Below, piece by piece: positions 1 to 8,647 of a stretch of DNA of 64,000 nucleotides. The DNA is taken from contig CAKRZO010000002.1 in NCBI GenBank assembly GCA_934433135.1, positions 291,123 to 355,122 of the forward strand, given 5' to 3'. Position numbers and translations under genes: made by a program. The first letter of the stretch is position 1. Each line of letters begins with the position of its first letter. Under the pieces are notes generated by a model that made no database searches, had not been told where the DNA came from, and was given only the letters and a program-made list of their open reading frames with translations. The stretch is from an uncultured Acetatifactor sp. (GTDB taxonomy: Bacteria; Bacillota; Clostridia; Lachnospirales; Lachnospiraceae).

Positions 1-660
1 GTGAATAGTAACCGAACCAGTATGGTTCTGGGGGAAAAAGAGCAGGTTCTTTACGGAAAAGGTTATATAGAAGATGAATTGTGCGGCTGCCGGTTTCGGA
101 TTTCCCCCAGATCTTTTTATCAGGTAAATCCGGTTCAGACACAGATTCTTTACACAAAAGCGTTGGAATATGCCGATCTTAGCGGAAAGGAAACTGTGAT
201 CGATGCTTACTGCGGAACCGGAACCATAGGGCTGATTGCCGCCGCAAAAGCAGGACAGGTGATCGGCGTGGAGCTGAATCCGGATGCGGTACGGGATGCC
301 AAAATCAATGCAAAGTGCAATGGAGTAAAGAATATTACATTTTACCGGAACGATGCCGGAAAATTTTTGACGGAAATGGCACAACAGAAAGCAGAAGCGG
401 ATGTGGTATTCATGGATCCGCCCAGAGCGGGAAGCGATGAGGCCTTTCTGGCATCGGCAGCACTTCTGCATCCGGCAAAGATCGTTTACATATCCTGCAA
501 TCCGGAGACGCTGGTGCGGGATCTTACCTATTTGAAAAAGAAAGGGTACCGGGTAAGCAAAGCGGTACCTGTGGATATGTTCCCTTATACGGAGGTCAGG
601 CATGTGGAAATGGTGTGCCTTCTGGAGACAGAAAAAGGCAGGACAAAAAAGAGATTTTGA
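1..660 (+). CDS. rlmD: 23S rRNA (uracil-5-)-methyltransferase, RlmD/RlmCD type, C-terminal part (5' end outside window)
   Basis: SAM-dependent methylation of a uracil C5 in 23S rRNA. Visible are the SAM-binding motif DAYCGTGTIG, the FMDPPRAG motif and the catalytic-cysteine motif YISCNPETL, followed by the usual end of the family. The frame is open from base 1 and the N-terminal TRAM domain and Fe-S cysteines are missing, so this is the last half of a gene of about 450 codons that starts upstream; the GTG at base 1 is not a real start. The stop lies inside the next gene, which begins at 602. A second, complete family member is at 60210. Assignment to the TrmA/RlmD family is firm; which uracil it modifies is not known. 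Confidence 0.9.
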   Translation: MNSNRTSMVLGEKEQVLYGKGYIEDELCGCRFRISPRSFYQVNPVQTQILYTKALEYADLSGKETVIDAYCGTGTIGLIAAAKAGQVIGVELNPDAVRDAKINAKCNGVKNITFYRNDAGKFLTEMAQQKAEADVVFMDPPRAGSDEAFLASAALLHPAKIVYISCNPETLVRDLTYLKKKGYRVSKAVPVDMFPYTEVRHVEMVCLLETEKGRTKKRF

Positions 661-2407
661 GAAGCTGTGTTTTGCAGCGGGGTTTGCGGCAGTACTTGCC
701 ATGCTGATTCCTTATCTGATACTGGGTACGGACAGTATTGTGAATTATCATGACCAGCTGGACGGAGAGATGATTGCTTATATCCTGCAGGCCAGACATC
801 TTTTTTCCGGAAGTAATCAGATTCCGGAGTTTTTAAACGGAGCCTCCAAAGCGGCATTAACGATGCCCGCGCCCATGGCTGTTCTTCTTTTCCTTTTCGG
901 GAATGATTTTGCAGCTTACGTTGTGATGCAGATTTTCGGCAGCGTTATCGGGTATCTGGGCATGTTTTTGCTGGCCGGGAAATTTACTGGAAAAGGGTGG
1001 ATCGCCATGATTGCAGGTGTTTTGTATGCCTATCTTCCTTTTCTTCCGGTATACGGTCTTTCCCAGTACGGCCTTCCCTTGCTTTTGTGGTTTGTATTGG
1101 AATTAAAAGAGGGGCAGCATACTGACAAGCGCATTGCAGCGGCCGGTTTTTGCTATGGAATTTTTTATGCGTTCAATTCTTCTCTGGTGCTGGTCGGCTT
1201 TGCCGTACTGGGACTGCTTGCTTTGTCCTTTCTCTTTTTTGCATGCCGCAGGCAGATGGATAAGCGCGGGTGCTTTTATCTGATCGGCTTATGGCTTTCA
1301 TTGTGTGCCGTTTATGTGTCGGAGAATCTGCCGCTTTTCGGCAACCTGTTTGGGCAGGAAGGTTATATTTCCCATAAAGCGGAATATGTGTTGACATCCA
1401 GACCCTTTTGGAACGGTCTCCTGCAGACTTTTCTACAGGGAACGGAGCACAGCAAGGATTATCACAGTCTGATTTTGGCGGGCGGTTTCCTGTTGCTTCT
1501 CTGTGTTTTTTTGATGAGCCGGAAAACTTCTGCCGGGGAAATGTGCCGCCTTACCCTATGCTTTTTCGGAATCTGCGGGATTCTTTGTGCGGCTGCGGCA
1601 TTCTGGAACAGTTTCCCGGGAATTGCTTTTCGGAAAAAACTGAATGCTCTGGGTGCTTTTCAGCTGGAACGGGTGGTATGGCTTTGTCCGGTATTCTGGT
1701 ATCTGGCGTTTGCCTGTGTTTTATGGGCGGCGGTTTTATTGTGGAGGGAAGGCCGATACAAGACATGGAAAAATGTCTGCGGGAAAATGGCATTTTGGAG
1801 TGCGGAAGTTCTGATCTTCGGACTTCTCGGAATGAACGGTATCACGGTATTCCTGAAAAGTAACAGTATTCCCAATCTGCGTAAGCTTGTGGATTCCGGC
1901 TATTCCGCCATCACCTATAATCAGTATTATGCAACGGATGTGATGGCACAGGTGAAAGACTATATTCGGGAGGAGACGGGAAAGGAGAGTTGCGATTATC
2001 GGGTGGCAAGCCTTGGAATTGATCCGGCAGCGGCGCTGAAGGCAGGTTTTTACTGCCTGGACGGCTATTCCAATAACTATGCATTATCTTATAAACATGC
2101 ATTCCGGGAGATTCTTTTACCGGAATTGGAGAAAAGCGATTATTTAAAGAATTATTTTGATGACTGGGGAAACCGCTGTTATCTGCTCAGCGCGGAATGC
2201 CCGGCTTATTATACGATTGAAAAAAACGGGTTCTATTTTACGGACTATCAGCTGAATACGGAGGCTTTTCGGAAACTGGGAGGAGAATACATCCTTTCGG
2301 CGGCTTATATTGTTAATGCGGGCGAGAACGGTCTTGAACTGGTGAGAGAACAGCCTTTCGAAACCGATACCAGCTATTACCGCATCTTTTTGTACCGTGT
2401 TTTGTGA
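602..2407 (+). CDS. large polytopic membrane protein, DUF6044/YfhO-like
   Basis: A 601-residue membrane protein with about ten hydrophobic segments in its first 420 residues and a soluble C-terminal domain of about 180 residues. The early NYHDQLDGE motif after the first membrane segment and the overall plan resemble DUF6044 (YkoS-like) and YfhO-type proteins, which are thought to be GT-C-like membrane glycosyltransferases or lipid-linked-sugar handlers; this is recalled, not searched. The ATG at 602 lies within the preceding methyltransferase gene, giving an unusually long 59-bp overlap. The only nearby alternative is an internal Met near residue 34, which would remove part of the first membrane segment, so 602 is preferred. 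Function unknown. Confidence 0.7.
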   Translation: MWKWCAFWRQKKAGQKRDFEKLCFAAGFAAVLAMLIPYLILGTDSIVNYHDQLDGEMIAYILQARHLFSGSNQIPEFLNGASKAALTMPAPMAVLLFLFGNDFAAYVVMQIFGSVIGYLGMFLLAGKFTGKGWIAMIAGVLYAYLPFLPVYGLSQYGLPLLLWFVLELKEGQHTDKRIAAAGFCYGIFYAFNSSLVLVGFAVLGLLALSFLFFACRRQMDKRGCFYLIGLWLSLCAVYVSENLPLFGNLFGQEGYISHKAEYVLTSRPFWNGLLQTFLQGTEHSKDYHSLILAGGFLLLLCVFLMSRKTSAGEMCRLTLCFFGICGILCAAAAFWNSFPGIAFRKKLNALGAFQLERVVWLCPVFWYLAFACVLWAAVLLWREGRYKTWKNVCGKMAFWSAEVLIFGLLGMNGITVFLKSNSIPNLRKLVDSGYSAITYNQYYATDVMAQVKDYIREETGKESCDYRVASLGIDPAAALKAGFYCLDGYSNNYALSYKHAFREILLPELEKSDYLKNYFDDWGNRCYLLSAECPAYYTIEKNGFYFTDYQLNTEAFRKLGGEYILSAAYIVNAGENGLELVREQPFETDTSYYRIFLYRVL

Positions 2408-2454
2408 ATGGCGCGTCTGAACCGTTAGGTAATATAGGATAACTAAAAAAAATC

Positions 2455-2482
2455 TTGACAGAAAACCGGAATCGCATATAAT
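2455..2482 (+). promoter_or_regulatory. sigma-A promoter for the marR-ABC exporter operon
   Basis: TTGACA at 2455-2460 and TATAAT at 2477-2482 with a 16-bp spacer, both perfect consensus hexamers, about 65 bp before the MarR start codon. Confidence 0.75.
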
Positions 2483-2494
2483 ATCTTATGTAAA

Positions 2495-2508
2495 TAGTTT
2501 GTGAACTA
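2495..2508. promoter_or_regulatory. probable MarR operator
   Basis: Inverted repeat TAGTT-TGTG-AACTA lies at the expected transcription start of the marR operon, 12 bp downstream of the -10 box. MarR proteins commonly bind such palindromes to repress their own operon; that this one does is inferred from position. Confidence 0.5.
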
Positions 2509-2546
2509 ACAAATTAGCAGAAACAGCTGCGGAAAGGAGTCGGAGG

Positions 2547-3014
2547 ATGACGGATAAAAAGCATATCGGTTTTGAACTGCGTTTGCTGCATAATCTGATC
2601 GGCGCCAGAATGAAGGAAGCTATGGAGGCAGACGGTGCCTGTCTGACCCCTGTTCAGCACTGGATCATTCGTTTCCTGGAGGAAAATTCCGATAAAGAAA
2701 TTTTTCAGAAAGATCTGGAAGAAAAGTTCCGGGCCTCCAGGGCGACCGTTTCCTGCACCTTGCAGGTAATGGAGAAAAATGGTCTGATTATCCGCTGCAG
2801 TGTGAAACAGGATGCAAGGCTGAAGTGCATTTTATTGACAGATAAAGCACGGGAATACAGCCTGAGGATCCGGCAGAATGTGGAACAGACCGAGCAGCTG
2901 CTTCGCAAAGGGATGAGTGAGGCAGAGGCGGATGAGCTTCTTCGCCTGCTGCGTCTTGCCAGGACAAATCTGGAAAACTATGAAAAAGGGAGAGAGGAGA
3001 AGAAATTATGCTGA
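2547..3014 (+). CDS. MarR-family transcriptional regulator
   Basis: A 155-residue winged-helix repressor. The central region (about residues 35-105) has the MarR layout: a helix-turn-helix with SRATVSCTLQVMEKNGL as recognition helix, then the wing with RCSVKQDARLKCILLT. The ATG follows a strong purine-rich site (AAGGAGTCGGAGG). The gene overlaps the following ABC exporter gene by 7 bp, so it is almost certainly co-transcribed and likely senses a compound exported by the two ABC proteins. The ligand is not predictable. Confidence 0.9.
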   Translation: MTDKKHIGFELRLLHNLIGARMKEAMEADGACLTPVQHWIIRFLEENSDKEIFQKDLEEKFRASRATVSCTLQVMEKNGLIIRCSVKQDARLKCILLTDKAREYSLRIRQNVEQTEQLLRKGMSEAEADELLRLLRLARTNLENYEKGREEKKLC

Positions 3015-4756
3015 AAACTCTTGGAGCTCAGATTAAGGAATTTAAAGTCCCCAGCATCATTACACCGTTGTGTATGGCGTTGGAAGTCGTTATGGAAATG
3101 ATTATACCGCTGATGATGGCATCGATTGTGGATGACGGTATACAGGCAAATAATCTGCCGCATGTCTATCTGATGGGAGGTTGCATGATCCTTGCGGCGA
3201 TCGTGTCGCTTGCAGCCGGTTTCGGAGGCGGTTATTTCGGAGCAAAGGCTTCGGCCGGATTTGCGCATAACCTGCGGGAATCCATGTTTACCAACATTCA
3301 GAAATATTCTTTCGCCAATATTGATAAGTTCAGTACGGCAGGGTTGGTAACTAGGCTGACAACGGATGTCACTAATGTGCAGAACGCATACCAGATGCTG
3401 CTGCGTATGTGCATCAGGGCGCCTTTTTCGCTGATATGTGCTATGTGTATGGCTTTCTTCATTAATGCCAGAGTCGCAAGAATTTATCTGGTTGCCGTCA
3501 TTGTACTGGGAGGGTGCCTGGTGCTGATTATGAGCCGGACCATGAAGACTTTCCGGCGTATCTTTAAGAAATATGACGCTCTGAACGAAAGTGTACAGGA
3601 AAACGTGTCTGCCATCCGGGTTGTAAAGGCTTATGTCAGAGAAGACTATGAAGTGAAAAAGTTTAAGAATGCCAGCGGAAATGTCTATCAACTGTTTAAG
3701 AAGGCCGAGAACACTCTGGCGCTGAACAGTCCGCTGATGCAGTTTACAGTATACAGCTGTATTCTCGGAATCAGCTATCTGGGAGCTAAGCTGATCGTGG
3801 CGCAGAGCATGACGACCGGTGATCTGATGAGCCTTCTGACATATTGCATGAACATCCTGATGAGCCTGATGATGCTTTCCATGGTATTTGTTATGCTTAC
3901 CATGAGTGAAGCCAGTGCGGAACGTATCTGCGAAGTAATCAATGAAAAAAGCAGTCTGACGAACCCGGCAACCCCGGATTATAATATCCCGGACGGAAGT
4001 ATCTGTTTTGAAAATGTTTCTTTTAAATACAAAGAAGAAAGCAAGGAATATGTTCTTTCCGATGTGAATTTAAGGATTGCTTCCGGAGAGACCATCGGAA
4101 TTCTGGGAAGTACGGGAAGCGCTAAGACCAGTTTGGTGAATCTGATCAGTCGTCTGTATGATGTATCTAAGGGAAGAATTCTGGTAGGCGGAAAAGATGT
4201 ACGCGCTTATGACCTGGAGACATTGCGCAATGAGGTGGCCGTGGTTCTGCAGAAGAATGTATTGTTCTTCGGCACCATTCTGGAGAATTTGCGTTGGGGA
4301 AATGAAAATGCAGATGAGGAAGAATGCAAAAGGGTCTGCAGGCTTGCCTGTGCGGATGAATTTATTGAAAAGATGCCTGACGGATATGAGACGTACATTG
4401 AACAGGGAGGCACCAATGTTTCTGGCGGACAGAAGCAGAGACTTTGCATTGCCAGAGCGCTTTTAAAAAAGCCGAAGATCCTGATCCTGGACGATTCCAC
4501 GAGTGCGGTGGATACGGCTACAGATGCCAGAATCCGCAGGGCTTTTGCAGAGGAAATTCCGGGAACTACCAAAATTATAATTGCACAGCGTATTTCCAGT
4601 ATAGAGCATGCGGATCGTGTAATTGTAATGGAGGAAGGAAAGATAAATGCCTTTGATACACCGGAGAATCTTCTAAAAGAAAATAAGATTTATCGGGATA
4701 TTTATCTGCAGCAGACATCCGGCGGCGGAGATTTTGATGAGAAGGGAGAGATGTGA
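3008..4756 (+). CDS. heterodimeric ABC exporter, subunit with degenerate ATPase site
   Basis: A 582-residue half-transporter: six membrane helices (about 15-310) fused to an ATPase domain. Walker A reads GSTGSAKT (Ala in place of Gly), the signature NVSGGQKQR is canonical, Walker B ends in LDDSTSAVD (Asp in place of catalytic Glu) and the switch His is Gln (AQRIS). The neighbour at 4758 has the opposite pattern. Together they match TM287/288, BmrCD and LmrCD-type heterodimers, where one of two ATP sites is non-hydrolytic. The ATG at 3008 has GGAGAAG upstream and overlaps marR. Likely a drug or peptide exporter in the cytoplasmic membrane; substrate unknown. Confidence 0.9.
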   Translation: MLKTLGAQIKEFKVPSIITPLCMALEVVMEMIIPLMMASIVDDGIQANNLPHVYLMGGCMILAAIVSLAAGFGGGYFGAKASAGFAHNLRESMFTNIQKYSFANIDKFSTAGLVTRLTTDVTNVQNAYQMLLRMCIRAPFSLICAMCMAFFINARVARIYLVAVIVLGGCLVLIMSRTMKTFRRIFKKYDALNESVQENVSAIRVVKAYVREDYEVKKFKNASGNVYQLFKKAENTLALNSPLMQFTVYSCILGISYLGAKLIVAQSMTTGDLMSLLTYCMNILMSLMMLSMVFVMLTMSEASAERICEVINEKSSLTNPATPDYNIPDGSICFENVSFKYKEESKEYVLSDVNLRIASGETIGILGSTGSAKTSLVNLISRLYDVSKGRILVGGKDVRAYDLETLRNEVAVVLQKNVLFFGTILENLRWGNENADEEECKRVCRLACADEFIEKMPDGYETYIEQGGTNVSGGQKQRLCIARALLKKPKILILDDSTSAVDTATDARIRRAFAEEIPGTTKIIIAQRISSIEHADRVIVMEEGKINAFDTPENLLKENKIYRDIYLQQTSGGGDFDEKGEM

Positions 4757-4757
4757 T

Positions 4758-6671
4758 ATGGCAGGACATGGACCTATGGGAAGAGTACCCAGAGGCGTAA
4801 AGCCGAAACTGGAAAACCCGAAAGGCATCTTCCTTCGTTTGATGAAATTTGTTCTAAAAGATTATGCATTTGCGGGAATAGTTGTCATTCTTTGTATTGT
4901 TATTACCGTATTGTCCAGCGTACAGGGAACATTGTTCATGAAGAACCTGATTGATGATTATATTACACCATTGATCGGAAAGCAGAATCCTGACTTTTCC
5001 GGCCTGATTGCGGCAATTGTGAGGGTGGCCTGTTTTTATGCGGCAGGTGTGGCTGCTGCTTATCTGCAGTCCCGGATCATGGTCGTGATTACCCAGGGAA
5101 CCATGAGAAATCTGAGAGACCGCCTTTTTACTCATATGGAAAGTCTGCCGATTTCTTATTTTGATACCCATTCCCATGGGGATATCATGTCAATTTATAC
5201 CAATGACGTAGATTCTTTGCGCCAGATGATTAGCCAGTCTATTCCGCAGTTGTTAAACAGCAGTATTACGATTGTCAGTGTTTTCTTCAGCATGGTCAGC
5301 TTAAGCATTCCGTTGACCGTGGTTACGCTTCTTATGGTGGCGTTGATGCTCTTTACAACGGGAAAGGTAGCCAGATTGTCGGGAAGTAATTTCGTGGCAC
5401 AGCAAAGAGCGATCGGAAATCTGAACGGATATATTGAAGAGATGATGAACGGACAGAAAGTGGTAAAGGTTTTCTGTCATGAGGAAAAGACTCTGGAGGA
5501 ATTCAAAAACAGGAATGATGAATTGTTTCGGAACGCAGAGCTGGCAAACCGCTATGCCAATGTACTGGGACCGATTAATGCACAGCTGGGAAATATGAGC
5601 TATGTATTGTGTGCTATGGCGGGAGGTGTTCTGGCGATTAACGGCTGGACCGGATTGACGGTTGGGAGACTTGCCAGTTTCCTGACTTTTAATAAGAGCT
5701 TTAACATGCCGATTAATCAGATCAGCATGCAGTTTAACAGCATCATTATGGCATTGGCAGGCGCGGACAGGGTCTTCAAATTGCTGGATGAAAAACCGGA
5801 AGTGGACGAAGGATATGTTACGCTGGTGCAGGCAAAGAAGGAAGACGGTCAGATTGTAGAAGTATCGGAGCGGACCGGAATGTGGGCATGGAAGCATCCG
5901 CATAAAGCGGACGGAACCGTTACGTACACACCGTTAGAGGGCGATGTGGTATTTGACGGAGTGGATTTCGGATATGTTCCGGAAAAAATCGTGCTTCATG
6001 ATGTGAAACTGTATGCGCAGCCTGGACAGAAGATTGCCTTTGTCGGATCTACAGGTGCCGGAAAAACCACTATTACGAACCTGATTAACCGTTTCTACGA
6101 TATTCAGGATGGAAAGATACGGTATGACGGTATTAATATCAATAAGATCAAAAAGGCCGATCTAAGGCGTTCCTTGGGAATTGTTCTGCAGGATACGCAT
6201 CTGTTTACCGGAACGGTTATGGAAAATATCCGCTACGGCAGGCTGGATGCTTCGGATGAGGAAGTCTATGCAGCTGCAAAGCTGGCCAATGCCCATGGAT
6301 TTATCACAAGATTGCCGAAAGGATATGACACAGTTCTTACCGGGGACGGCGGCAATTTAAGCCAGGGACAGAGACAGCTTTTGGCCATTGCCCGTGCAGC
6401 GGTGGCGGATCCGCCGGTATTGATTCTGGACGAGGCAACTTCTTCCATTGATACCAGAACCGAGAAAATCGTGCAGGAGGGCATGGATAAACTGATGAAG
6501 GGAAGAACCACTTTTGTGATTGCACACAGGCTTTCCACCGTACGTAACAGTGATTGCATTATGGTTCTGGAACAGGGCAGAATCATTGAAAGAGGAACCC
6601 ATGAGGAATTGATTGCACAGAAAGGAAAGTATTATCAGCTTTACACCGGCGGAATGGCGGAAACGTCATAA
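4758..6671 (+). CDS. heterodimeric ABC exporter, catalytically competent subunit
   Basis: A 637-residue half-transporter with six membrane helices and an ATPase domain. Walker A GSTGAGKTT, Walker B LILDEATSS with the catalytic Glu and the switch AHRLS are intact, while the signature is degenerate (NLSQGQRQL). In the dimer the competent site therefore uses this Walker A/B with the signature of the partner at 3008. A roughly 40-residue insert precedes the ATPase domain. An upstream ATG at 4734 lies inside the previous gene; the ATG at 4758 has GGGAG 7-8 bases upstream and starts 1 base after the previous stop, so it is preferred. Confidence 0.9.
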   Translation: MAGHGPMGRVPRGVKPKLENPKGIFLRLMKFVLKDYAFAGIVVILCIVITVLSSVQGTLFMKNLIDDYITPLIGKQNPDFSGLIAAIVRVACFYAAGVAAAYLQSRIMVVITQGTMRNLRDRLFTHMESLPISYFDTHSHGDIMSIYTNDVDSLRQMISQSIPQLLNSSITIVSVFFSMVSLSIPLTVVTLLMVALMLFTTGKVARLSGSNFVAQQRAIGNLNGYIEEMMNGQKVVKVFCHEEKTLEEFKNRNDELFRNAELANRYANVLGPINAQLGNMSYVLCAMAGGVLAINGWTGLTVGRLASFLTFNKSFNMPINQISMQFNSIIMALAGADRVFKLLDEKPEVDEGYVTLVQAKKEDGQIVEVSERTGMWAWKHPHKADGTVTYTPLEGDVVFDGVDFGYVPEKIVLHDVKLYAQPGQKIAFVGSTGAGKTTITNLINRFYDIQDGKIRYDGININKIKKADLRRSLGIVLQDTHLFTGTVMENIRYGRLDASDEEVYAAAKLANAHGFITRLPKGYDTVLTGDGGNLSQGQRQLLAIARAAVADPPVLILDEATSSIDTRTEKIVQEGMDKLMKGRTTFVIAHRLSTVRNSDCIMVLEQGRIIERGTHEELIAQKGKYYQLYTGGMAETS

Positions 6672-6784
6672 AATAAGAGTGAATTTGCAATTTTGTGCAC
6701 CATCATCGGAATCCTCAGGAGTCTGCCCTTAGAAAACGGCTCTTAATATAGTTGTAAGTTTATAGTAAAATGTTGCATAAGCGG

Positions 6785-6813
6785 TTGCGGAAAACGGCAG
6801 AAGATAGTATAAT
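6785..6813 (+). promoter_or_regulatory. promoter for SGNH hydrolase gene
   Basis: TTGCGG (6785-6790), 17-bp spacer, TATAAT (6808-6813), about 90 bp before the start codon. Confidence 0.5.
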
Positions 6814-6902
6814 AGACAAGACAGCCGGGGCAGATTTGATCCGCCGGCAAGTAGAACCGGGCAGTATCGGGTACCGTCTGGTGAGCCAAAGAGGAAAAGA
6901 AA

Positions 6903-7697
6903 ATGGATATGAGGCAGTTTTGGAAGAACGAAAACGAGAAGCCGTTGGACCACATTGTAAATGATGGTGGCTTCTGCAGTATTTTCCGCACCATCGGATG
7001 TATCGGTGACAGCTTGTCTTCAGGTGAGTTTGAAGGAATGTCGGCGGAAGGACAGAAATCTTATCATGATCTTTATGAATATTCCTGGGGACAGTATCTG
7101 GCAAGAATATGCGGCAGTAAGGTTTATAATTTTTCCAGAGGCGGTATGACGGCAAAGGAGTATGTGGAGAGCTTTGCACAGGAGAATGATTTCTGGAATC
7201 CGGATAAGGCGTGTCAGGCTTATATTATTGCATTGGGCGTCAATGATCTATGCGGGCAAAATATGGAAGTAGGGACGACGAAGGATATCTGCTGGGACGA
7301 TGAAACGAAAAATGCGCCGACTTTTGCCGGATACTACGGGGCAATTGTCCAAAAATACAAAAAGATTCAGCCGGATGCCAAATTTTTCTTTATGACAATG
7401 CCGCGGGATACCGTAAATCCGGGAGTCGGCAGCAAAGCAGAGGCACAGAGAGAGTTGTTGTATGGACTGAAGAATGTTTTTGCCAATTCTTATATATTGG
7501 ATTTGTGGCAGTACGGTCCGGATTATAACAAGGAATTCGGGGAACAGTTTTTTCTGGGTGGACATATGAATCCTTGCGGTTATATTTTGACTGCAAAAAT
7601 AGTGGCATCCTATATTGATTATCTTGTAAGAAATCATATTGACGATTTCCGGCAGACAGGGTTTATCGGAACTCCGTATAAGTATTGCAAACTTTAA
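6903..7697 (+). CDS. SGNH/GDSL-type hydrolase
   Basis: A 264-residue cytoplasmic hydrolase with the four SGNH blocks in order: GDSLSSGEF (nucleophile Ser, about residue 37), the Gly block FSRGGM, LGVNDL (Asn) and GGHMNPCGY with the catalytic His near the C-terminus. These enzymes deacylate sugars, lipids or cell-wall material; the substrate here is unknown. No signal peptide. The start has GAGGAAAAG upstream. It ends 18 bp before mscL and may be co-transcribed with it. A fragment of an unrelated SGNH gene is at 42652. Confidence 0.85.
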   Translation: MDMRQFWKNENEKPLDHIVNDGGFCSIFRTIGCIGDSLSSGEFEGMSAEGQKSYHDLYEYSWGQYLARICGSKVYNFSRGGMTAKEYVESFAQENDFWNPDKACQAYIIALGVNDLCGQNMEVGTTKDICWDDETKNAPTFAGYYGAIVQKYKKIQPDAKFFFMTMPRDTVNPGVGSKAEAQRELLYGLKNVFANSYILDLWQYGPDYNKEFGEQFFLGGHMNPCGYILTAKIVASYIDYLVRNHIDDFRQTGFIGTPYKYCKL

Positions 7698-7715
7698 TGA
7701 GGAGGGAAGGTACAT

Positions 7716-8153
7716 ATGAGCAAGAAGAGTGGTTTTATTGCGGAATTTAAGAAATTTATCACCAAAGGGAATGTCATGGATATGGCCGTCGGCGTGATTG
7801 TCGGCGGTGCGTTTACGACAATTGTAACCAGTTTAAATCAGGATATTCTGACGCCGATTCTGGGAATTTTCGGCGGTGTGGACTTTTCGGAGCTTAAGCT
7901 TGTGCTGGGAAGCGGAGAGAATGCTCCCGTGCTGGGGTATGGTAATTTTATTACTGCAGTTATTAATTTCCTGATCACCGCACTTGTTATTTTCTGCCTA
8001 GTAAAGGGAATCAATACAATTAATGCCAAATTCAAGCCTAAGGAGGAACCGAAGGCTCCGACAACCAAAATCTGTCCGTTCTGTAAGAGTACGATTGCGC
8101 TGGAAGCAACCAGATGTCCGCATTGTACTTCGCAGTTGGAAGAGGAAGAGTAA
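7716..8153 (+). CDS. mscL: large-conductance mechanosensitive channel MscL with zinc-ribbon tail
   Basis: A 145-residue osmotic safety valve of the cytoplasmic membrane. The N-terminal amphipathic helix and the pore helix (KGNVMDMAVGVIVGGAF) and the second membrane helix (about 75-100) are typical. In place of the usual charged C-terminal helix alone, the end carries CPFC and CPHC pairs spaced like a small zinc ribbon, followed by an acidic tail. The start has GGAGGGAAGG upstream. No terminator is seen directly after the stop; a MITE follows 30 bp downstream. Confidence 0.95.
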   Translation: MSKKSGFIAEFKKFITKGNVMDMAVGVIVGGAFTTIVTSLNQDILTPILGIFGGVDFSELKLVLGSGENAPVLGYGNFITAVINFLITALVIFCLVKGINTINAKFKPKEEPKAPTTKICPFCKSTIALEATRCPHCTSQLEEEE

Positions 8154-8183
8154 ATGAGCATTTGAATATGCCATTTGCACAAA

Positions 8184-8368
8184 GTAACAGTTCAGACGCG
8201 CCATTCGCAAAACCGCGCTTTCAGCACTTTTCCGCTGCTTCGCAGCTATTTGTCGCATCTGTAAGATGCGATGCTCATATAACTTGGCGCTAAGCTCAAT
8301 CATTCCTGCAGACAGATTTTCATGCAAGCATGAAATCTGTCCACAAGAATGATTGTCTGAACTGTTAC
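8184..8368. mobile_element. MITE, family A, full copy with target-site duplication
   Basis: A 185-bp non-coding element with perfect 14-bp terminal inverted repeats, GTAACAGTTCAGAC at 8184-8197 and its complement at 8355-8368. It is flanked by the 8-bp direct repeat TGCACAAA (8176-8183 and 8369-8376). Inside are hairpins TCGCATC-TGTAA-GATGCGA (8253-8271) and an imperfect long hairpin around the core TTCATGCAAGCATGAA. Related copies or remnants are at 29647, 39622, 51521 and 54156. The features are those of a non-autonomous DNA transposon mobilised by an unseen transposase. Confidence 0.85.
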
Positions 8369-8407
8369 TGCACAAAAAAACGAAAAAAAATGTTTTAAAA
8401 AAAAGTC

Positions 8408-8436
8408 TAGACAGATAAGCTATTTTATGATATTAT
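8408..8436 (+). promoter_or_regulatory. promoter for tRNA-Arg
   Basis: TAGACA (8408-8413), 17-bp spacer, TATTAT (8431-8436), about 32 bp before the mature tRNA. Confidence 0.65.
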
Positions 8437-8439
8437 AGT

Positions 8440-8555
8440 CAGGGTAATGTAATAAGTTTGTAACATTTGCATCCGTAGTCTAATGGATAGAACGAAGGCC
8501 TCCGACGCCTTTAATGCAGGTTCGATTCCTGTCGGATGCATTTTACATTACCCTG
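8440..8555 (+). terminator. 13-bp inverted repeat enclosing the tRNA gene, ending in a T-run
   Basis: CAGGGTAATGTAA at 8440-8452 is the exact complement of TTACATTACCCTG at 8543-8555, which is followed by ATTTTTTTT. The leader and trailer of the tRNA precursor can thus pair around the tRNA, and the same stem precedes a U-run, so the 5' leader would be one arm of the terminator or of a processing stem. Confidence 0.6.
8469..8540 (+). tRNA. tRNA-Arg(CCG)
   Basis: A 72-nt cloverleaf. Acceptor stem GCATCCG pairs with CGGATGC (8533-8539), discriminator A at 8540, anticodon arm AAGGC-CTCCGAC-GCCTT gives anticodon CCG, and the T arm is GCAGG-TTCGATT-CCTGT. CCA is not encoded. Reads the Arg codon CGG. 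Confidence 0.95.
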
Positions 8556-8647
8556 ATTTTTTTTATTTTCTTTATGGAGGGAAGTTTCTTAAGTCAGACA
8601 AGTAGGATGGATTTCAGCAAAGGGATTTACAGAGGAAGGTGTTGTTT

